DNA from: an uncultured Eubacteriaceae bacterium
GTDB taxonomy: Bacteria > Bacillota > Clostridia > Lachnospirales > CAG-274
Reading direction: 5' to 3'
Length of the DNA: 9,614 nucleotides
NCBI GenBank assembly: GCA_938042265.1
Contig: CALIRN010000219.1
Span: 1 to 9,614, forward strand
Under the pieces are notes generated by a model. The model was not told the DNA's origin. It did not search any database and saw nothing but the letters and a program-made list of their open reading frames with translations. Position numbers and translations under genes: made by a program. Below are positions 6,901 to 9,614 of this stretch, piece by piece. Each line of letters begins with the position of its first letter. The stretch's first letter is position 1.

Positions 6901-9614
6901 GATATACAATTACAGGTTAATCAACGATGTTCCTGCAAGCGTTATGCTCAGTGCGGAAAGCGGTGGTTTTAGTGTTAAGCTTTCATGGGAGGACATAAAC
7001 ACAAATACGGATTATTATAGGGTGTACAGAAGCTCCGACAACGGTGCAAGCTATGAATATCTGGGCAGAACCTATGAAAAGGAGTACGAGGACAAAAATC
7101 TTGACCACAGAAAAACATATTACTATAAAATTTATGTTGTTGATGTTTACGGCAACAAAAAGGAAAGTCAAATTGTACAGGCACAGCCTGAATACCTTGA
7201 TATTGAGCCACCTGTTGCAAATGCAGGCTTGGACACCACAGGTGTAAAGGATGAAGAAATCAGCTTTTACGGTGAAAATTCAAGGGATAACATAGGCATA
7301 ACATCGTATTTTTGGGATTTTGGTGACGGAGAAACCTCGGAAGAGCCTAATCCTACCCATACGTATGCTCAGGCAGGCAATTACACGGCAAGATTAACCG
7401 TATTTGACGCAATGGGAAACAGTTCCGTAAGCACCGTAAACATATCTGTTTACAGCTCCGAAAAGGTTGGCAATTTGACAATAACCGTAAAGGATGAGAA
7501 CGGAGCATTCCTTTCGGATGCGTATGTATATATTGATGTACCGAGTGAAGGAACCAAAACATACTATACCGATAAAACGGGTGCTGTTACGGTATCTCTT
7601 GTAGCAGGCAGCTACAATGTTTCAGCTTATAAGCAAAACTATCTTCCCGATGAGAAAAACTTTACCGTTAAAAGTCAAAGCAATGTTTCCAAAACAATTG
7701 TACTTAAAAAGGGAGATTTGGTTACACACAAAACCAATGTAACGCCAATTACAAGACATGAAATTGAAGAAAGGGGAATTGATACATCTGATCCTGACAA
7801 TCAGTATGTATATGATATAACGGCAAATCTTACATTTGGAACACAAGAAATTGACCTTCCCAAGATTACCGTAAACGGAAAGGGTGAAATTTTAAACGGT
7901 TCTTCAAGCACAGGTCAAAATACACAAACCACTGTTTCAGGAGGAACAAGTGTAACAACCTCTGTTATTACCTATGAAGGACATCCTGAAGTACCGCCAA
8001 TGGTTGCATACCTTGTTATCCCTGTAAATGTTACATGGCTTAAGGAATTCTTTAATGTACAGCTTGCAGTGCATAATGAAGCGGACAAACAGTTTACAAT
8101 TCGTAATTCAAAGGTGACGTTAAAGCTTCCCGAGGGAGTTTCTCTTGTGCAGACGCAGCAGGGACAGAGCCTGACTGTTGACCTTGGAGAAATAGCAGGG
8201 CATGAAGTTGCGATTGCTGAATGGATAGTAAGAGGTGATAAGTCGGGAGAGTATGACTTAAATGCAGACTTTACGGGAATACTTATGCCTTTTGAAGCTG
8301 ATGTTAAGGCGAACTTTAAGTCGGAAAAATCCCTTATTGTCAATGCCGAAAAGTCATTGCTTTTGGATGTAGTGTTTGACGAAACAGCGGTTATTGACGG
8401 AAAATATCATGTGAATTTTGCTTTAGTAAACAATTCAATGTCACCGTTGTATAAGTTTAAGGTTCAAATCGGCGCAGGTGAGGGTCACACAATCCATAGG
8501 GTATTATCCGAGGAGGACTTTGAAAGGTATTTCCCTGTTGTATCAGGTGACAGCATTTATGTTGAAGAACTGCCTGCAAATGCAGCGGTTAAGTTTACAT
8601 ACGAAGCGGAATTTGATGAAGATATGGATATAAACGAAAAGCTTAATCTTCTTAAGGCAGACATAAGCAATTCGGGGGAAGCCATACCTATATCGGTAAG
8701 TGTAAAGAATGAAAAACTTACGGAATATGTCAACCGCACTTATGCCTCTGAATTGAAAAATATTGGTGGCATAAACGGTCAGAAGCACATTGCTGTATAT
8801 AGCAGCTATGTCAACAATGAGTATGTAGAGTGTGTTTTTGGTAAAAATATGTCATGGGACTTTGGAATGACTATTACCTTTGATGGCGAAAACATTATAC
8901 TTGCAATGCCGGATGGCAGTATCTACAATTTTGCCCTAAAATACAACAATTCTGATACCGGCAGTGGTGAGCTTACTGACGGACAGGTAACGCAAAATGT
9001 AAATGAAAAGCTCATTAACGGATATAAACCTGTTTCCAGAGGCTCTAACAAATTCACCTTGTCCGACACCGAAAGCGGATATGTGGTGGAAACAGGCAAC
9101 CATACCAAGTATTATTTTGACAAAACAGGCAAAATGATAGCCCATGAGGACAAAACAGGTTATCGTGTTGATATTGCAAGAACAGATAACACTATAACAG
9201 TTACCGAGAAAAATACGGGAAAGAGTATGACTGCCAACTTAAATGTGGACGGGCATATAACAAACCTTACAAGTGATAAGGGCACGTATAGCTTTTCCTA
9301 TGACGAAAACGGCAATTTAACACAGATTACCGACCCAATGGGTGCAAAGACCAATTATGAATACACAAATGACAGGCTTACAAAGCGTGTTGATGAAAAT
9401 GCGGAAAACGTCAAAACCACCGTATTTGAAAATGCCTTTGATGACGAGGGCAGATTAATAAGTCAAACAGACGGCAAGGGCAATTCAAGAACTTACACCT
9501 ACAACACCGATGAATATTGGAGAATTAAGGTTGTAGAAAAAGACAGAATGGGTTATAATTGGAATAAGGAGTTCAATCGTTTTGGTGAGCTTGTAAAGGC
9601 TGTTGACCCTAAGG
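875..9614 (+). CDS. Giant exported multidomain YD/RHS-repeat surface protein (3' end outside window)
   Basis: The frame is open for 2,913 codons with no stop before the right edge, so the C-terminus is missing. Domains in order are a signal peptide (1-30), an acidic linker (31-194), eight beta-rich modules (195-1832), an FN3-like domain (1833-1910), an Ig-like domain (about 1920-2015), a second FN3-like domain (2019-2108), PKD with DFGDG at 2148-2152, a carboxypeptidase-regulatory-like sandwich (2198-2281), unassigned beta domains (2282-2615), an Rhs-entry region (2616-2789) and YD repeats (2790 onward). YD/RHS proteins of Gram-positive bacteria, such as WapA, are exported and usually carry a variable C-terminal toxin released from a YD-repeat shell. 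Here about 2,790 residues precede the YD repeats, which is longer than the whole of WapA. The protein probably forms a long surface stalk with a YD-repeat head. Whether it is a contact-dependent toxin or an adhesin cannot be decided without the C-terminus. No cell-wall sorting motif is visible in the part present. Composition is uneven, lowest in modules 2-3. Confidence 0.9.
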   Translation, partial: MKKAKKYTALLLLSSILFNNISLNMLDVEAMTEQHFENLYNNVDKGNIRDYSENELNLGQNEMSDEAGEKSADKESQSKVEEHIVDDGGSNLTINTGDIIDQKGNNVNNLPNISITDNIEKAEILAVDSNSYISDTVMSGSLSDDIHDVVTSGSSSENALDVVTSGSSSEQVTDITENINLLEDKRLNEDMECNNLLLSDGRLNLNGHKLTVHGNLTQTGGTLYVNNGQLIVMGNYRIENTEGEAYAYFEMTKVNDYVYVGGDFYMGSYNNHNDCLTNGVLEIKGNFEQAKYEYNFTANENHKVILSGANAQTIKFEYPQHSYFNNLEFLNTSGESIGIDNGFAVNGEFVVNNHKIKQLNDGYVRLEIKDNLAVEGDFKLLGGYISLDGGNLTIDGSLHMQAMPLLIYDGTLSVENDLIMSGNSYLSISNTKTNRNKYIYVNGDIKLLQDSDINLNGGTLETKGNIEVNEGGSFYSTENNKIILSGTESQSVNGQIIFDILELNNPSNDGIKLCNLYSLNRLIVLNETKITQFNLDNCYEFTLSENIYIDSDVYIGNGSINLEGHTLTVNGDFYHTGGNINFSNGQLIVNGNYIMQSRNNNYPYLYMEDYNDYIQINGDFEAYSLGGWFSKGTIEIKGDYNQYSNSLYASKEHKFLFNGSQKQTIRTELGSCKFGILELKNTSEEGVEFLNPIQFPDDVIVECNVTNLKYYNYPNTLQEDKEINYDYAITTGAALFLNEKTMKVNRNFTLQNGSVNFQRGKLIVEEDFALQNGSVIMDGGNFTVYGDLSMQNNVITADGGNITVHGNLIMKAGTLVLNNGTLTVYGNLIIEGGNLLLSQGTVTVNGNTYLKGGTIDGSSGNMTLGGAMYQTGGTFFIDAATVSINGNYTIDNSETGTDAYLKMVTPYDCLYVNGDFCMASSNNHANYLNYGTLEVKGNFKQIYNGSKYNFYAASNHNVILSGNKFQTVAFENPVSSCFGNLVLNNTSEEGVEFLSEVVIYGELTRNETKLTQTNKNEVNMVLDGDTVVTGSLTLDKYVDLNGYTLTINGDLLQTGGTVYINNGRLVVNGNYRIENPDDGTYAYLKMIKPNDYVYVLGDFYTKSSNNHNSYLTNGTIEIKGNFEQAGDSYSFCTYGLHTVVLSGEARQTVSFTSPYSSCFNNLTVNNNSEDGVVFITPTKFMQSFNTNGCVISDIQYVSGSHILTNGENVKDFNISGSASLILSEETNVIENEYTLNGGIIDLNGKTLEVNGDLLQKNGTIKINNGKLIVHGNYRIEKADTNANPILSMIKENDYVCVDGDFYSNASPIVSTAINYLSGGILEVKGNFEQAGTFTQTGSHKVLLSGSTVQSVTFATTKHTFNNLELQNISEEGVKFLSEMGCIQNLTSNGCNISGLKYSTGTLRLTQDTVIDYNFELFGTARISLSGYNLTINHDLTIRAGSISLNGGNLIINGTFGMLGGNVYLDDGILTVNGDFIQNMGIVKVNGGRLIVKGDYEIYPTDTSYTYDSMTYLNMTNEKDYVCVEGNFYTKAYYYYSYDTTHTLTNGILEIKGNFEHAVNYYANNFYPTGNHKVILSGTGKQTVKFASINSGFNILELNNTSEEGIEFLSTVYFMPEFTPADSKITNLRYGGTYQLSKDTEIGDYDFSLYDISLDLAGKNLTINHDLVMKSGVIKLNGGTLTVNGDFQQQNGTIVVGGGKLIVNGNYTIENPSGSTYAYLNMTNEKDYVYVEGSFCTKSFYDHSPYLTNGVMEIKGNFEQKTSGGAKNFCASANHKVILNGENVQTVTFANPGYSYFNILEINKPIDTGYVFNHTPLWKYLAQTQYSQDENLFVPFDLKITSKSYTELTLEWNINDNDSVVGYYIYRNDEKIGTAYATTFTDDTVKGKTYIYKVTSFNANGMESDFSNEVTNEEERDYEAPKLISVSPVKNSTLSANPEFIIAASDNVAVENISVAYSPKASNERTTVYSQDFNDKEVMVSAVWNTENIPSGYYDLTFTIKDTSGRSKTLIYNYRLINDVPASVMLSAESGGFSVKLSWEDINTNTDYYRVYRSSDNGASYEYLGRTYEKEYEDKNLDHRKTYYYKIYVVDVYGNKKESQIVQAQPEYLDIEPPVANAGLDTTGVKDEEISFYGENSRDNIGITSYFWDFGDGETSEEPNPTHTYAQAGNYTARLTVFDAMGNSSVSTVNISVYSSEKVGNLTITVKDENGAFLSDAYVYIDVPSEGTKTYYTDKTGAVTVSLVAGSYNVSAYKQNYLPDEKNFTVKSQSNVSKTIVLKKGDLVTHKTNVTPITRHEIEERGIDTSDPDNQYVYDITANLTFGTQEIDLPKITVNGKGEILNGSSSTGQNTQTTVSGGTSVTTSVITYEGHPEVPPMVAYLVIPVNVTWLKEFFNVQLAVHNEADKQFTIRNSKVTLKLPEGVSLVQTQQGQSLTVDLGEIAGHEVAIAEWIVRGDKSGEYDLNADFTGILMPFEADVKANFKSEKSLIVNAEKSLLLDVVFDETAVIDGKYHVNFALVNNSMSPLYKFKVQIGAGEGHTIHRVLSEEDFERYFPVVSGDSIYVEELPANAAVKFTYEAEFDEDMDINEKLNLLKADISNSGEAIPISVSVKNEKLTEYVNRTYASELKNIGGINGQKHIAVYSSYVNNEYVECVFGKNMSWDFGMTITFDGENIILAMPDGSIYNFALKYNNSDTGSGELTDGQVTQNVNEKLINGYKPVSRGSNKFTLSDTESGYVVETGNHTKYYFDKTGKMIAHEDKTGYRVDIARTDNTITVTEKNTGKSMTANLNVDGHITNLTSDKGTYSFSYDENGNLTQITDPMGAKTNYEYTNDRLTKRVDENAENVKTTVFENAFDDEGRLISQTDGKGNSRTYTYNTDEYWRIKVVEKDRMGYNWNKEFNRFGELVKAVDPK
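1277..1393 (+). repeat. Three tandem 39-bp repeats coding a 13-residue linker
   Basis: Residues 135-173 read as three consecutive 13-residue copies: DTVMSGSLSDDIH, DVVTSGSSSENAL and DVVTSGSSSEQVT. Copies two and three share their first ten residues; copy one is diverged. The repeats lie in the acidic Ser/Asp/Asn-rich segment between the signal peptide and the first beta module. They look like a flexible, possibly length-variable spacer. Codon choice differs between copies two and three (GTT/GTA, GGC/GGT, TCT/TCA), so the duplication is not very recent. Confidence 0.75.
1457..1942 (+). repeat. Beta module 1 (residues 195-356)
   Basis: One rung (1502-1561, LTVHGNLTQTGG...) leads into LIVMGNYRIEN, then DYVYVGGDFY, NGVLEIKGNFEQ and NHKVILSG. 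The closing motif is diverged: NTSGESIGI in place of NTSEEGVEFL. Confidence 0.75.
1943..2464 (+). repeat. Beta module 2, divergent (residues 357-530)
   Basis: Two rungs of exactly 20 residues (1988-2107) are followed by an irregular one. The later motifs are recognisable but weak: YIYVNGDI, GGTLETKGNI, NKIILSGTESQSV, and NPSNDGIKL at the closing position. This is among the most AT-rich parts of the gene: the row 2161-2220 has 11 G or C in 60. Confidence 0.7.
2465..3043 (+). repeat. Beta module 3 (residues 531-723)
   Basis: One rung (2573-2632) leads into LIVNGNYIMQS. It then has DYIQINGDFEA, GTIEIKGDYNQ, EHKFLFNGSQKQTI and a full closing NTSEEGVEFL. Fifteen bases of that closing motif (2918-2932) are identical to those in module 7 (5672-5686). 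Confidence 0.75.
3044..3916 (+). repeat. Beta module 4, expanded (residues 724-1014)
   Basis: This is the longest module, 291 residues against 162-231 in the others. The extra length is almost entirely in its rung ladder (3098-3517, seven rungs). After the ladder the standard order resumes: INGNYTIDN, LYVNGDFCMA, GTLEVKGNFKQ, NHNVILSG and NTSEEGVEFL. Confidence 0.8.
3098..3517 (+). repeat. Seven-rung ladder of exact 60-bp / 20-residue repeats
   Basis: Residues 742-881 divide with no indels into seven 20-residue rungs starting MKVNRN, LIVEED, FTVYGD, ITVHGN, LTVYGN, VTVNGN and MTLGGA. An eighth partial rung (VSINGNY) joins the rest of the module. Each has an aliphatic or other hydrophobic residue at positions 1 and 3, mostly G at 5, N or D at 6 in most copies, and G or N near 11-12 and 18-19. 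At DNA level the copies are diverged, so selection is holding the period and the key residues rather than the bases. This fits one turn of a beta-solenoid per rung. Confidence 0.85.
3917..4483 (+). repeat. Beta module 5 (residues 1015-1203)
   Basis: One rung (4007-4066, LTINGDLLQTGG...) leads into LVVNGNYRIEN. The remaining motifs are DYVYVLGDFY, GTIEIKGNFEQ, HTVVLSGEARQTV and NNSEDGVVFI. It is one of the best matches to the consensus and could serve as the reference copy. Confidence 0.8.
4484..5086 (+). repeat. Beta module 6 (residues 1204-1404)
   Basis: One rung (4613-4672, LEVNGDLLQKNG...) leads into LIVHGNYRIEK. It continues with DYVCVDGDFY, GILEVKGNFEQ, SHKVLLSGSTVQSV and NISEEGVKFL. 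A 20-base stretch in its KGNFEQ motif is identical to that of module 5. Confidence 0.8.
5087..5779 (+). repeat. Beta module 7 (residues 1405-1635)
   Basis: Three rungs of exactly 60 bp (5159-5338) begin LTINHD, LIINGT and LTVNGD. They are followed by LIVKGDYEI, DYVCVEGNFY, GILEIKGNFEH, NHKVILSGTGKQTV and NTSEEGIEFL. Confidence 0.8.
5780..6370 (+). repeat. Beta module 8, C-terminal cap of the array (residues 1636-1832)
   Basis: Two rungs of exactly 60 bp (5852-5971) begin LTINHD and LTVNGD, followed by LIVNGNYTIEN, DYVYVEGSFC, VMEIKGNFEQ and NHKVILNGENVQTV. The usual closing motif is replaced by NKPIDTGYVF and a sequence leading into the first fibronectin-like domain, so this module ends the array. 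Confidence 0.75.
6371..7201 (+). other. FN3-like / Ig-like / FN3-like domain block (residues 1833-2109)
   Basis: The first fibronectin type III-like domain (1833-1910) shows LTLEWN, VVGYYIYRN and YIYKVTSFNANG. Next is an Ig-like segment (about 1920-2015) with SDNVAVENISVAY and SGYYDLTFTIKD, typical of bacterial Ig-like folds. The second FN3-like domain (2019-2108) has VKLSWEDI, YYRVYRSSDNG and YYYKIYVVDVYGN. Such domains are common spacers in secreted bacterial proteins. Their role here is probably to extend the protein between the repeat array and the YD region. Confidence 0.75.
7202..7453 (+). other. PKD domain (residues 2110-2193)
   Basis: The segment carries the hallmark W-DFGDG (DFGDG at 2148-2152), preceded by PPVANAG and followed by PTHTYAQAGNYTARLTVFD. 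These are the standard order and spacing of a PKD repeat. PKD domains are extracellular beta-sandwich spacers or binding modules. Confidence 0.9.
7466..7717 (+). other. Carboxypeptidase-regulatory-like beta-sandwich (residues 2198-2281)
   Basis: The pattern is LTITVKDENGAFLSDAYVYI, then YYTDKTGAVTVSL, then AGSYNVSAYKQNYLP and IVLKKGD. This matches the carboxypeptidase-D regulatory-like fold (G-x-L-x-D-A-x-V...T-D-x-x-G...L-x-x-G-x-Y-x-V-x-A). It is a structural domain with no catalytic residues expected. Confidence 0.75.
7718..8719 (+). other. Unassigned beta-rich region (residues 2282-2615)
   Basis: There are at least two beta-sandwich-like segments. The first has KVTLKLPEGVSL, VDLGEIAGHEVAIAEWIVRG, SGEYDLNADFTG and LMPFEADV (about 2374-2489). 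The second has YHVNFALVNNSMSPLYKFKV and NLLKADISNSGEAIPISVSV (about 2493-2615). The LPEGVSL / G-E-I-A / W-x-V-R-G / G-x-Y order resembles the Ig-like 'NEW3' or CARDB type of domain seen before Rhs regions, but I cannot assign it firmly. A Gly/Ser/Thr-rich stretch (about 2341-2366) looks like a hinge. Confidence 0.5.
8720..9241 (+). other. Rhs-entry region before the YD repeats (residues 2616-2789)
   Basis: MSWDFGMTITFDG, IILAMPDGSIYNFAL, ESGYVVETGNHTKYYFDKTG and KMIAHEDKTGYRVDI follow the pattern found just before the first YD repeats in Rhs/WapA-type proteins. There a beta sheet with 'L-x-x-PDG-x-x-Y' and 'YYFD-x-x-G-x-(L/M)' strands opens the shell. Function is inferred from position and pattern. 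Confidence 0.55.
9242..9614 (+). repeat. YD/RHS repeats, continuing beyond the window (residues 2790-2913)
   Basis: FSYDENGNLTQITDPMG followed by TNYEYTNDRLTKRVDENA matches the YD consensus Y-D-x-x-G-x-L-x-x-x-x-D-x-x-G-x-x-x-x-Y-x-Y. Further copies are FDDEGRLISQTDGKGNS with RTYTYN, and FNRFGELVKAVDP at the edge. In characterised Rhs and TcC proteins these repeats spiral into a hollow shell that encloses the cleaved C-terminal toxin. Only the first few repeats are in the window. The conserved Rhs core motif and the variable C-terminal region, if present, lie downstream. Confidence 0.9.

Noticed and set aside
7044..7247. 67-codon plus-strand frame and overlapping minus-strand frames at 6975-7220
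   Set aside because: They lie in alternative frames inside the second FN3-like domain and have no ribosome binding site.
8231..8239. RGD tripeptide (residues 2453-2455) as an integrin-binding site
   Set aside because: It sits within a W-x-V-R-G-D strand/turn that looks structural for this domain type, and a lone RGD is weak evidence of host binding.

Overview
The window is low-GC DNA (hand-counted rows range from about 18% to about 52% G+C). It has AGGAGG-like ribosome binding sites and an anaerobe-like, Firmicutes/Clostridia style of secreted protein. No sequence search was possible, so the host assignment is an inference from composition, codon use (many ATA, AGA and TTA codons) and protein architecture.

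Bases 1-874 hold no confident intact gene. They contain a possible promoter (84-112), a long imperfect hairpin (192-246), and a very good ribosome binding site followed by a short secreted-protein-like reading frame that appears frameshifted and decayed (303-454). After these come about 400 bases of AT-rich leader.

From 875 to the right edge at 9614, one plus-strand reading frame stays open for 2,913 codons without a stop, so the gene is cut off by the window. It encodes a giant exported protein. In order it has a signal peptide (about residues 1-30), an acidic low-complexity linker with three 13-residue tandem repeats (135-173), and eight imperfect beta-rich modules (195-1832). These are followed by two fibronectin type III-like domains flanking an Ig-like domain (1833-2108), a PKD domain with the DFGDG motif (about 2110-2193), and a carboxypeptidase-regulatory-like beta-sandwich (2198-2281). 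An unassigned beta-rich region (2282-2615), an Rhs-entry region and finally YD/RHS repeats running off the end complete the visible part.

The most striking structure is in the module array. Each module carries a ladder of exactly 20-residue (60-bp) rungs of the form L-x-V-x-G-(N/D)-(L/F)...GG...(N/G)-G, and the number of rungs varies by module: 1, 2, 1, 7, 1, 1, 3, 2. This looks like a beta-solenoid stalk whose length changes by whole rungs.

The likely logic is that the signal peptide exports the protein, the repeat array and Ig-type domains form a long surface stalk, and the YD repeats form the shell of a polymorphic-toxin (WapA/Rhs-like) or adhesin-type tip. Any C-terminal toxin and its immunity gene would lie beyond base 9614 and cannot be seen here.
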